Below, piece after piece: positions 43,441 to 54,909 of a stretch of DNA of 64,000 nucleotides. Source of the stretch: Crocodylus rhombifer (taxonomy: Eukaryota; Chordata; Crocodylia; Crocodylidae); NCBI GenBank assembly GCA_038503035.1, contig JAVSML010025180.1, positions 310,001 to 374,000 on the forward strand. The letters are read 5' to 3'. The translations under genes were made by a program, and so were the position numbers. The notes below the pieces were generated by a model. That model made no database searches and was not told the DNA's origin. It worked only from the letters and a program-made list of their open reading frames with translations. How positions within the stretch are numbered: position 1 is the first letter of the stretch; the number at the start of each line of letters is the position of its first letter.

Positions 43441-44339
43441 AATATACTATGGCTAGGAAAGAACAATCAGCTACATGAATGCAAAATGGAGAGTGATTGG
43501 TCAGGCTGCCATATTGCATGAAAGATTTTAGGGGTTGTAAATAGATCAGAAGTTGAATCTGAGTAGGCTTGGCAGAATTAGATTTTTTTAAATATAATTT
43601 TGATGGCTAAAACCAATGTTTATTTATAAGTATTTGTTTTGAGTTCTATTGATTTTCATTTTCAGAATTGTGCAAAGTTAGGAGCGTGGGGGGCAGACAA
43701 TTTAGTAATGACAGTATTCTGTTTAAAAGCTTTTTAAAATCTCATCAAAGTATAAAACATAACTATTCATAATTCAGTAAGCCATACTTGCTTTAAACAG
43801 TTCTGTTCATTCATTGGGGAAGAGCTGAGTGGACAGAAACTATAAGAGGTGGGCAGTGGCAGTCCCAGAACTCTGTGTACCCAAGGAGAGACCATGGCTG
43901 CCTTCAGCCCCCCCGCTACCACCTAGGGCTTGGCCTGGACAGGACCCTGCTGCTACTGGTAGCCTGTTACCTCCCTCCAGCCTGCTTCTGGCATCTGTGA
44001 ACAAGCAGCCAGTTGCTTAATTGACAAATAATTAAGCTTCCCATTGTTTTGTTCTTTAATCCCTCCACCCTCTGTCCCTCTAGCTCTCTTTCTCCATGGT
44101 TCAGTAACAGGGGCAAGGTTTCCCCTTTCTATAAATTTCAGTTATTACTGATGGGAATATTTTTCTGTTGATCTGTGTGTGGGGTGAGATCGATGTTTAT
44201 CAATTTAACAACAACAACAACAGATTTTTCCAAGCCCAAATATGAGTCACCAGTGTAAAATTGTTTCCAAAAAAGATAGTGGCAGGCTGGATATACTAAC
44301 AGTAATGTTGTATATGAGTCATGGGAAGTGATTCTTTTG
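43441..44339 (+). other. TFDP2 intron two, mostly unique
   Basis: AT-rich intron with one GC-richer patch near 43845-43985 that may be repeat-derived and a short AAC run near 44208-44221. No exon recognised. Confidence 0.45.
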
Positions 44340-44840
44340 ATTCTGTTCAGCACTTGTGAGGCCTTGCTAAAGTACTGTGCCCAGTTTGAGGCACTGCACC
44401 AAGAAAGATGCGGGCAAGTTGGAAAGAGCCCAGAGGAGGACAGCTAAAGTGATTACAGGTTTAGAAATTGTGATGGATGAGGAAAGGTTGGAAAAACTGG
44501 GATTGCTTAGCTTGGAAAAGAGAAGATTGAAGGGTGATTTAATAACAGTCTACAAAAAAGGGTTGCAGTAAAAATTATAGTAACCAATTATTTCTTTGTA
44601 GGGGACAGGAGAAACAGTAATAAGCTTAAATTGCAACAGAAGCCATTCAGATTAGATATTTGAAAAAAACTTCTATGAATGTGGTTAAGCACTGGAACTG
44701 GTAATCTTGAGAGGATGATTAGAATCTCTATTATTGGTAGCTTTTAAATAGAGGATGTTTAGGATGGTTTGATGGGGATGACCTTGCCTTGTGCAGGAGG
44801 TTGAGGATGACCTCCTGATGCCCTTTGCAAGCCTATTTTT
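44340..44840 (+). mobile_element. Old CR1-like LINE 3' fragment
   Basis: The frame 44377-44571 (KLERAQRRTAKVITGL, LGLLSLEKRRLKGDLITVYK) matches the C-terminal end of CR1 ORF2. A decayed tail follows (gatgaccttgccttgtgcaggaggttg). More diverged than the other copies, so probably older. Confidence 0.7.
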
Positions 44841-44993
44841 TATGATTTGTTGATTAAGTAGAGTCAGTGAATCAACAAATTATTTCTAGTCACTGTATGC
44901 CAGTTTTTCAAAAGCACTATTTCGAGACCATCTAGTCCAATCCCCTAGACAAGAAGGGAAGATGGCTCTTTTCATCTAAAGATGAACATAGAT

Positions 44994-45720
44994 CAGGGCT
45001 GGTTAACTGGCAGCCCACAGGCTGAGGGGTTAAAAGGTGGCCTGAGAGCTCCTGCCCAGCTGCTGCTCCCTGTATTGTTCTTGATGGGGCACCTGCCATG
45101 GTCTCCAAACTCTCCCTCTCTTCTCCATCTTCCACTTTCTGCCCTCAATTCTGGAAGTAGGATGGTGCACTGGGAGGGGGCTGGCTTTTGTTTAGTGCAT
45201 TTGTGGCAGGGTTCTGGAGTGCCCGTGGTATGTATGTGGCAGGGGCACCGGGGTGCCCAAGGGAAGGAACGGGCTCTGCATACAGCGGGGGAGGGGGGGG
45301 TTGCCAGTGCAGCATCCCCAGCCAGGAGGGGAGTGGAACTGTGTGAATGGCGGGGGTAAGCCGGGCTGCCTGCGCTGTGCAAGTGGCAGCAGGGACAAGG
45401 ACTAGGCTTCCTGTGCGGGGAGGGATGCTGGGGAGGGGCTGTTATTTGCATGGGAAGCATCCTACACCAGTGTTTCCCAACCTTTTCCAGCCCAAGGCAC
45501 ACTTACATTAATAAAATTTTTCTGTGGCATACCTGTTAAGGCATTTCCCATCCTCCTACCTATTGTAGCTCATGGCAAAATTCCATGGCATACCTGTTCA
45601 TTTCTGACCGCACACTTTTGTGCCATGGCACACTGGTTGCGAAACACTGGCCTACACAGAGTGTCTCTCCCAGGTCTGCAGCCCGTGTGGCAGCCTGACA
45701 TAGATGATGTGTAGTCAGAT
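44994..45720. repeat. hAT-like GC-rich repeat hosting a nested element
   Basis: Starts cagggctggttaactggcagccc, a hAT-like end. The GC-rich sequence continues to 45459 and, after the nested 45468-45649 element, for a few tens of bases more (cagcccgtgtggcagcctgac). A clear right end is not visible. Confidence 0.4.
45468..45649. mobile_element. hAT-type miniature transposon, 182 bp
   Basis: Left end cagtgtttcccaacc and right end ggttgcgaaacactg are inverted. Flanks tcctacac (45460-45467) and gcctacac (45650-45657) agree at 7 of 8 bases. Internally it has two ggcatacctgtt blocks. No coding capacity. Confidence 0.88.
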
Positions 45721-45750
45721 GTTTCAAAACACCTAAGCAGGTTAAGTGCC

Positions 45751-45865
45751 TAATGCATGTTGATTCAGGGTTCTTTGGGTAGATGTTATATCTTTTGTTA
45801 GACCAACTAAAATAGTTGGAAAAAAGTTCTTTGCAAACTTTCAGGCACAAACACCCTTCTTCATG
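45751..45865. repeat. Dispersed repeat fragment, class undetermined
   Basis: The stretch tatcttttgttagaccaact, then aaaatagttgg and gcaaactttcaggca with cttcttcatgaa, is a sequence type I have seen widely in reptile DNA. I cannot name the family. It may be a non-LTR or Penelope-like 3' remnant, which is only a guess. Confidence 0.35.
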
Positions 45866-48800
45866 AAAGAGATTAAATCAATGGGCATTAGACACCTTAA
45901 CTACTTTATGCACTTTTGAAGATCTGCTGGGAGTCCACCTGCATCTTTAGGTACCTAAGTACCTTTTCATCTGATTAGGTATATAATTAAAACACAGAGT
46001 TATTTAAATTTGAGGCTAACTTCTTGATTTATCATTTTATTTATTTTTTAAATACTTTTAAAGCATCATATTAATTTTAGACTTTAGGGCACCATAATCA
46101 AATTTTAATTTTAAATGGGTTTCTATTTAAAAAGAAAATCTATTTAATATAATACAATATTTTATTTCAGCTATATCTACTTTTTAAGTTGTGTATATAC
46201 ATTTTTGTACATCACTGATTGTTATATACCTGTTCCTCACTAATATCAGGAATGGATTTGCTAGCCAGAGCAAACCAGATCCAGATTTTTCTCAAAAGTT
46301 CTTAAGTGGGACTTGGGTGGCATTCAGGTGCCTAGCCCACAAAAAAGTAGTCCAGATCAGCCATGAGCTTGTGAGTGGCCACAAAACTACATAAGTTCCT
46401 AATGTTATTAAACATGTCCATTTTGGCCTGAAAGATTCCCAGGTATCTTGGTTTGAGCTTGCATTCATGTTTAGAAGTTATCCATCCTATGGTTTAGGTG
46501 TCTGTCTCCCACCCAAGCTCAACTGAGTCAGTGTTGGAAGTCTGTCTCCCTGATCTCTTGTTAGGCATTTGTGGAGCCCACAGATGAGGGGCTTCAGTGG
46601 CAGACACTTTGCATGAGCTGCCATTGAAAGAAGTGGCAGCTACAGGTGCTTTGGGTGCTTTCACTGTGCTGCCACAGGGAGAAATAGTGGCTGTAGGTGG
46701 GTCCTTGAGCCTGCCATACCACCTCTGACCCAAGCTGGGTCATTCTGGCCTGGCAATCTCAAAGGTTGCTGCCCTCTCATTTAGACAGTCATTGGTTAAA
46801 AAAATAGAAATAACCCTGGCAGCAGTGGCAGGAGAAGCATTCAAGAGCAGAAGTTATTGCGGGCACTATGCCGTGGTGCTCCGAATGCTGTTTTGGTGTG
46901 ACATAGGTACTTCTACTTCAGGCATCTCCATCATCATGGGATTCAGAGCACCTAATTTGCTGCCCTAAATCTAGAGTCTACGCTTTGGGAAGAAGCGGTA
47001 AACCAAACTCACATGTGTTTCATATTTTCTGTTGGTCTGCTGTAGTCACCCATTGCTCAGTGCCTACTTGCCCTGGATTGATCTTGGGAGGTGACTCTTT
47101 GTCTCTGTGGACTGTATGGGAACCCAGGTGCATAACATGTAAATGTGCATTGTCCTCTTTGTGGATGTCTAATGTAGAGGCATTGCAACAGCTATGGGGG
47201 TGCCTATGAAAATGATTTGAATCCACCCAAGGTCAGACATGTTGTGAGGAGTGTGAGGTAACTGTTCCAAAACAAAGAAGTGGGCATCTTAGTTCAAAAT
47301 TTAAAATGGACTCAGAGCTCAGCTCAGCTTTAAAGATGTATCAAGGCTTCTCGCTCTAAGACTGTTAAAGTTTTGATGCAGCCTGGGAGCCAAAAGAACT
47401 TACCAAATAATGCAATTTAGAGGCTTCACTATTGCAATTTTTATGTGGAGATGGTATAACTGCTTGAATTAAATTAATGACGTAAATGGTAGGTAGACTA
47501 TAGAAGACATGACTGAGTAAAAACAATTCTTTTTAAAGCCAGGAGTTGTTCTGTCTGCAAATAACAGAGTATCAGTTCTTGCAAAATGTTTTATTTTAAC
47601 TTCAGTGTTTCATCTTTATTAAATAGAGTTGATGCATAACATCTGTCCAGAGCATCTTTTTGGTATTCTAGCTAAGTATTTGAAGTGGATTTGTTCTGAG
47701 TTTGATTGGTTATGTCTGGCACAGTCTCAAGTTTCCTCTGAATGGTAACAAAGACTGTAGAGTGTTGTTGGTACTGCTGTGAAAGGCATGCTTCCTTAGT
47801 CCAGGTAAGAGAGATCATTTTGTTTCTGTCTGCTGTACAAGTATTTTGCAACAAATACCTTGCAATTTAAACAGCTGTTGTTTAAAATTAACAAAGAACT
47901 CCTAGGGGGCTAAATTTAAGACATTCCTGAAAGTTGCAGGCAGGAAAACTACACTCTGTTGAGGGGGAGGGGTAAAGAGTTAGTTCAGTTTGTCACTTAA
48001 ATGCATAAACAGATACGATAGAATTTGGAAATCATTTGATCTTCTCTGTAGCACAGTGGTAGGATGTGATGTTGGCTAATAAAAAAGCCCTGAATGTGGC
48101 ATATTGATTGTGGATTCAGGCCATTAAATCTAGTCAAAATAGCCATACCTCCAGTTCCTTATTTTAAATTGCTAAAATGAACTTTACCCCTTGTGATTTA
48201 TACATTATTAATTCCTTGTTTTAGTAATGTGCAAGATGCAAAATGCTTATGTTTTTATAGATTATTAGAAATAAGTCCAAAAGTAGATAGCTGTGTGTGC
48301 ATTTTACTAGGTGGTATTTTACTATCTTAATTAGTATCTGGTACTATTTTCTTGACGTATTTGTGCTTTGAAAATGTCAGCTGTATTCTAATGAAGCCAG
48401 GGTATTGTTTGTTCATAAAGGGGCTAGTGCATTCCACTGCTTTATGGTTTATTATGAGGCACAGTGTGAGAGTGTGGGTGGCACCATTTGGTGTCTGCTT
48501 CTAGGATTGTAATTGCTATTATGCAAGTTTTTTTGGATTGGCAAAAAAATACAGCAAATGAGTTTCTGTCTACATCGACTCAGCATAAGCAAAGACTTTA
48601 GCAATGTATATTTTTAAAAGTTGAAGAAACATACTTGAGATACCTAGAATGCTTATGTATACTTTTAATTCTGTTTATCCATTGCATACCTTGCCATGTA
48701 CACTATTAACTTTTTTAAATTTTGATTTTTAGGGATGATTCCTTCTAATACTTTGCAGGTTTTGTTTGTGGAATAAAAAAAATTGTAATCTGCTCAGAAT

Positions 48801-49895
48801 TATTAAAATAATAATTAAATCCCTGTTGGGAATACAAAAGATCTGATTTTTTTGAAAAGCTCTTGATAGTCTTTGAGCTGGGAAATGCCTGATGATGATT
48901 TGATTCAGAAAAAAAGAAACAGATGTCTTTCCTGTTACAATTGCGGTTGTTTCAGTCAAAGCTTGCAGTTGCAGATGGGGGTGAGTGGGTCATCAATTTA
49001 ACTTAACCAGCTTATTTCCACAGAAGAATTTACTGAAAATTAAATTATATTTATTTGATTCTCTGTTTTTAATTGTACTGTAGCAGCTTAGACTTAGTTT
49101 TTATCATTAACTTATTTCTAAAATTCTTAAATTTATGGGAAGTTTGAAAATACCTGCAAAAGTTGATTTACACGTGAATTTAATTATGTACATAAGGAAT
49201 TGACTTTGTAGAAATATTTTATTATAAATTAATTATATGCCCAAATGACTTGAGAACATATCTAGATATGCTAATGCATGCGACACATACAGAAGTTGCC
49301 TGAATTTCATTTTAAGCTCTTCTACTGAATTTTAAGGTCTATAGCAATTGACACATTTTGTCTATGAATAGGAGTCAGCAAGCTGATAGTTATCAGTTGA
49401 TAGGGTGTGGAAGAGACAAGTGGTAGCATTTAATTGACTTATTTAAATATTTATGGAAGTGCCTGTTTTATTGTAATGTAAAAAATATAACATAGCATTA
49501 AGATTCATAGCAGTAATTTAAGAGGAATTAAGGGCTGAATTTTAAGTATTCTTGTATTTTATTTTTTTGTGATAATATTCCATTAATGTTCATAACTTTT
49601 AATATTTATTGTTAACAAGATAAATAACTTAGTGTTCAATCCTGCAACTGATTTTTTGAAGGAAAGGCCTCTCTGCCTCAGTCTCCATTGAAATCTTTGG
49701 GCTTTGGATCAAAGCACTTATTGGTAACAATTTGTGCTATTGTAACAGTTTACAGTATTTAAATAAAATAAAGTATTCTTAATACTAAGTTGTGATCCCT
49801 GATGCAAATGCAAAGGTCAACTCCAAAGGTCCAATTGTAGGATTGTCAGCAAAGACATCAATCGGCCACTTTTTAGGATTGGATTCATAGACTTT
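45866..49895 (+). other. TFDP2 intron two, long unique AT-rich stretch
   Basis: About 4 kb with a GC-richer patch at 46450-46960 and otherwise AT-rich unique sequence. No exon, RNA gene or repeat family recognised. Confidence 0.45.
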
Positions 49896-50212
49896 GAGCC
49901 ACTGATTCTCAACTGGTGTACCATGGCACTCTGGTTGTCTTGAGATCCTTTCAAGGGTAGTTTGGGGTAACAGTGTTAGCACTGTTTGGTGTGCAAACAT
50001 GATTTACAAGAGATTACAAATAGGGATTGCCCAGAGATTTCAGATAGGGATTTATGGTGTTGAAAACATTCTGTCCTGTTGTGGTGTTTCAGAGTTCTTA
50101 GCAATAAAAGGATTGCTCTATTATTTTTGTAGCCAAAAATCAGGTGGAAATTAGGAGTTGACATTTGCTGAGTGGTGTCTTGAATCTAAAAAGGTTAAGA
50201 ATCACTGATTTA
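49896..50212. mobile_element. hAT-type miniature element, family A copy 2
   Basis: Left end cactgattctcaactgg and right end ggttaagaatcactg are inverted. Interior shares the layout of 11480-11773, including a tttgtagccaaaaatcaggt and tgagtggtgtcttgaatct block near the right end. The flanking duplication is weak (ctttgagc and atttaagt), consistent with age. Confidence 0.7.
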
Positions 50213-52279
50213 AGTACTTCAGGACTTGAGCTATATAATGTACAGTGCCTAGTTTGAAAATGATAACTGTGAGCTGGTGATGTCCTGTTTGATCTCACAG
50301 GAAAATTATCCATGTTTGGTACAAGGTCCCTCTTCTTAAAACCAATATATTTACCATTTAATATTTTGCCTTTCAACACATGGCATAAGCCAATACGTAT
50401 CTCAATAAAATAATTTTTTTTTTTACATTTCTTCTTTTGAAGATTATATACTTTCTTTAATTTAGCTTTTGTTTGGTAAATATATACAATAAATAAATAA
50501 ATATTGTATATTAAAAATATATGTGCCTTATAGTAGTCAACAGCAATGTAGGGATGTGTCTGAGTGCCCAGGGCAAAGTAGAATTAGCGACTACCAATTA
50601 ATGAATGTGAACATACAGCTGTCAGCGGCAATCACCTTTTTCCTCCCCAGCAGTTGCCCCTATGCCCCTCCAGTTGGACCCACTGGTAGTCAACTCTGCC
50701 ATATATTTTACTGTGTCATATTATGACTTCTGTGGCTCATTTTAAATGTTTCAGCTTAATAGAAACCAACACATGGGGACAAATCACATATCCTTATTGC
50801 AAAATATCCTAATATACACATCCAGTATTCTATAACTTTAGCGCCTGTGTTAGATTTGATTTTTAAGGTTTGCTGCAGTCTATAATTTTACCATTAAAGT
50901 AACTTAATTGCAGATCTAAGCTGAAATCCAGTGGCCAGAAGTTTCCTAAATTATAAGTATTCTTTGGATATTAATTTCTGGGATTTAAATCTAATTCCAA
51001 GTTGGCAACATATTCTTAAATTAAATGCATTTTCTCTACTAAATGCAAAGGCTTTCTTTCTTGTTGACATATATTCAGTGTTGCAACCCCAGCTGAGTGA
51101 TGTATGCTTCCCCCATGGTTTGCTTCAGACAAGCAGTGACAAATTCTAGAGTCACAGATTGACATTGTTTCTAGTTTAAATTTTAACAAAACTTAAGACC
51201 TGGCAGATTTTATACAGAAAAATAGATGGAAGATCTCTAGCTCTGCCTTATAAAAGATGCTATTTGCTAAGTTTAAATGGGATGCAATATATAAACTAAA
51301 CAGTTTTTATAAACTAAGTGTGGAATGATTGACTCTGGTTTCTCTTCAGATTGCATAAGTCTTTTGCCTTTTACTAAAGATTTCTATGGAGGAGAACTGG
51401 TTAAATTTTTGTTATAGTATAGAGTAAGTTTAAAATTATTTAGTGATTATAGGAGTAAAACTTGAAGCCAAGTAGCATAAAAATGAAATATCAGGCTATC
51501 TCTGTAACTACCTGTAGGAAGTGTAGCTTTTTCCTGAATTTCTTGCATAGATTAATAGGTCCTACTTTTTAAATAGTATTTGTATTTTTCAAAATATTAA
51601 ATAATAGTAGAACTGGTGATTCTGTATGATGCCTAATTATAATGGTGATAGATACTGACAGAAAAAAAAATTTCTATTATGCCCCTCTGTCAAGAGAACA
51701 ATAGTATTTTTATGTATATATCTACTAACAAATTTTTATTTTGAATTTGTACCAGTGACCAATAGTACTCATCTTATGCATTGTTTTGCATACAGAATGG
51801 TTATAGATACAGTGATGGGGAAGTTTTTCACCTCCCAGTGCCTCTTTTTTCATATTTAAAATAGAGGTAACTATATTTTTCCCCTTTGTAAAATGTTTTG
51901 AGAGCTGCTGATGAAAAGTGCTATATAAAAGCTAGGTCTTACTATTACATGAATCTTTGCAGTTGGATTCAAATATACTCACCTTTTTCATCCATGTGAT
52001 GGGATTACTGTGACTAACAGTAACATTTTGCATGTGCTTACATAGTTGCTGGCATGTATTCTCTAAAATGTGAATTTGCAGTCTTTTTGTCTTTTGCTTT
52101 TCCCCAATACACGTAGAAAGCCCCAGTGATTCAGAAGGATTGATGGTTGCCTACTGACCAGGATATGAGGGACACCAGTAAAATTTGTCATCTGTATAAC
52201 ACTTTCTCATGTGTAAAGGTTGTCCAGGCACTCAGTAATTAGATATATACTCCCTGTTTGACTTCTGATAGTTAAAGAA
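50213..52279 (+). other. TFDP2 intron two, unique AT-rich
   Basis: Nothing recognised; short A/T tracts and a taaa-rich patch near 50485-50500. Confidence 0.45.
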
Positions 52280-53571
52280 TTATAGAATCATAGAAAATTA
52301 GGGTTGGAAGGGACCTCAGGTGGTCATGTAGTTCAACCTGTGCTTAAAGCAGGACCATCCCCAACTAGATCATGCCAGCCAAGGCTTTGTCTAGCCAGGT
52401 CTTAAGAGCCTCTAAATATGGAGATTTCACAGACTGTCTGTGTTACCCGTTCCAGTGCTTTTCTGCACTCCTTGTTAGAGCCTAAACTTCCCTTGCTGCA
52501 ACTTGAGACCCTTGCTTCTTGTTCTGTCATCTGCCACCACTAAGAACAGTTTAGCTCCATCCTCTTTTGAACCCCCCCTTCAGGTAGTTGATGGCTGTGG
52601 TTAAATCTCACCTCAGTCTTTTCTTCTCCAGATGAAATAAACTCAGTTCCCTCAGCCTTTTCTCATAAGTTGTGTTCCCCACCCCCCATCTATTTTTGTT
52701 GCCTTCTGCTGGATTCTCTCCAATTTGTCTACATCCTTTCTGTAATGGGGGGCCCAAAACTGGACACATTACTCCAGATGTGGCTTCATCAGTGCCAAAT
52801 ACAGGGGAAGAATCACTTCCCTCAATCTGCTGTCAGCGCTCCTACTAATACAGCTCAGTAAGCTGTTAGCCTTATTTGCAACATGAGCACACTGCTGGCT
52901 TATATTAAGCTTATTGTCCACTGTAAGAGCCAGATCCTTTTCTTCAGAGCTGCTGCACAACCCTTCAGTCCCAGCCTGTACTGGTGCATGGGATTGTTCC
53001 ATCCTAAGTGCAGGACTTTGCACTTGTCCTTCTTGAACCTCATGAGATTTTTTTTTGGTTCAGTCCTCCAATTTGTCTAAGTCATTCTGAATCCTAGCCC
53101 TGCCCTCCAGTGTTTCTACTTCTCCCCCAAGCTTGATGTTATCTTCAGACTCACTTAGGGTGCAGTCCATCCCATCTTCTTGGTTGATGATCAAGATGTT
53201 GAACAAAACTGGCCCCAGTACTGACCCTTGGGGTACTCATACTGGCTGCCAACTAGACATTGAGCCCCTGACTACTACCCTCTGAGCCCAATGATCCAGC
53301 CAGTTTCTGTCCACCTTGTAGCCCATTCATTAAATCTATAGTTCCTTAGGTTGTTTATGAGAACTTTGTGAGAGACGGTATCAAAAAACTTGCTGAAGTC
53401 AAGGTGTATCGCGTCCACTGCTCTTCCCGCATCCACAGACCCAGTCATCTTATCAGAGAAGGCAATTAGATTGGTCAGACATGCCTTGCCCTTGCTGAAT
53501 CCATGCTGACTGTTTGTAATTATCTTCTTCTTCAAGAGAATATATATACCTATTACACTGAGCACGGACAA
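52280..53571 (-). mobile_element. CR1 LINE, minus strand, 5'-truncated
   Basis: The tail (atcatagaaaattagggttggaagggacctcagg on the plus strand) is at about 52280. Minus-strand coding pieces include 53571-53275 (SQHGFSKGKACLTNLIAFSDKMTG, HLDFSKFFDTVSHKVL) and 53023-52769 ([31 protein letters not shown]). These resemble the subfamily of the 39-43 kb copy. Internal stops and frame changes are frequent. Confidence 0.88.
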
Positions 53572-54904
53572 TTTATTACAGTCCTCCTGTTCCTATTTAG
53601 AGGAGACCTGCAAAGAGAAACGTGTCTATTTCCTCTTTTGATTCTTTAACATATAGAAATAAAACCTAAAAAGCTTATTTTATTGTTTATTTAATATGGA
53701 ACACTTTCAGTCTTAATATGTGTATTTTGCTGAAGAACTAGTAGTCTGTAGGTGTGATTATTGCAACTCATAATGACAAAAGAAGCCATGTTTACTTAAA
53801 AACTTCCAACTGGTATAAAATACCACAGACAGTCTGTTTAGCAACCCATTATTCTGCTTTCTTTCCTGGCTTCCAGTTCAATACAACTTAATTCAAGATT
53901 GGTGTCCTGATTTTAAAAGCTCTCCAGGTCCCTGCTGTTTTAGGATGATCTCTTTTGTGACTGTGATCTTTTCTAGCAGTTCTGTTCCACTGGACCACTG
54001 AAATGGTTGACCAGCAGGGGAAGGTCTGTGAGTGCAGGAAGTAGAACTGTCACTGGGCACTATAGAATTTACTTGCATATTTGGGCTTCACTGTTTGAAG
54101 AAGTAAGCATAATACTCATTTGAGGTGCTTACCCAAACAAATGCAAACTCTAGCAGCTATCTGGCAAATTATCCTATTTAATTGGGAAGAAAGAGGCATT
54201 TCTGTTTCTACCTGTTTGGGCAAAGTCAGGTGAACACCTGGGCTGTGAGACTCAAGAAGAGTAAAATTGGAGAGAGATTTTTTTAGTTAGGTTGTTTAAA
54301 ATGCTTTAGCATTTCTGTAACTCGAGCTCTTGACAGATGTTTAGAAATACTGCTCCGCTCAGAACTTTTTCCCCTTTGGTGTAGTATGAAAGAGTCCTTG
54401 CCATACCATTGCTTAAAAACCAGGAAGCCAAAGACCGATATTTCCAAGATAAAAATTATAGTAGGATCCCTTCTCTGTTGCATTAAAATGTTTAAGTTTG
54501 TTTTTTTTTATCTTGAAGCAAAAAAGGAAAAACAATTGTGCAAGAGAGCCAAGAAAAAATAACACTCCTTTTAAGATTGTTTCTTGGGGCTGTAAGTTTA
54601 CCATCCAAGGGGGATTTGTGGAGGTACTGAGAGGAGGTAAAACAAAAACAACAAAGAAAATGCACAAAGCTATAACAATGAAGCTCCACCAAAAAGACAC
54701 TTATATACTTATTGTGTCTGAACTATATATATTGTCTTTGCCTAATTTAGGACTATGAGCTCTTTGAACAAGATTCATACCATCAACATTTTTATAACAT
54801 CAAACACAATAAAGGTGTCTAATAAATAATTATGACTTTATGGAGTCATCTAGGTTGTGTTAGAATACAAGACACAGTAAGGGTGTGGCTGTCCTATGTA
54901 GTAG
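53572..54904 (+). other. TFDP2 intron two, unique
   Basis: AT-rich intron. The frames 54700-54413 and 54498-54758 overlap each other on opposite strands and show no domain, so they are treated as chance. Confidence 0.45.
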
Positions 54905-54909
54905 GGGTG

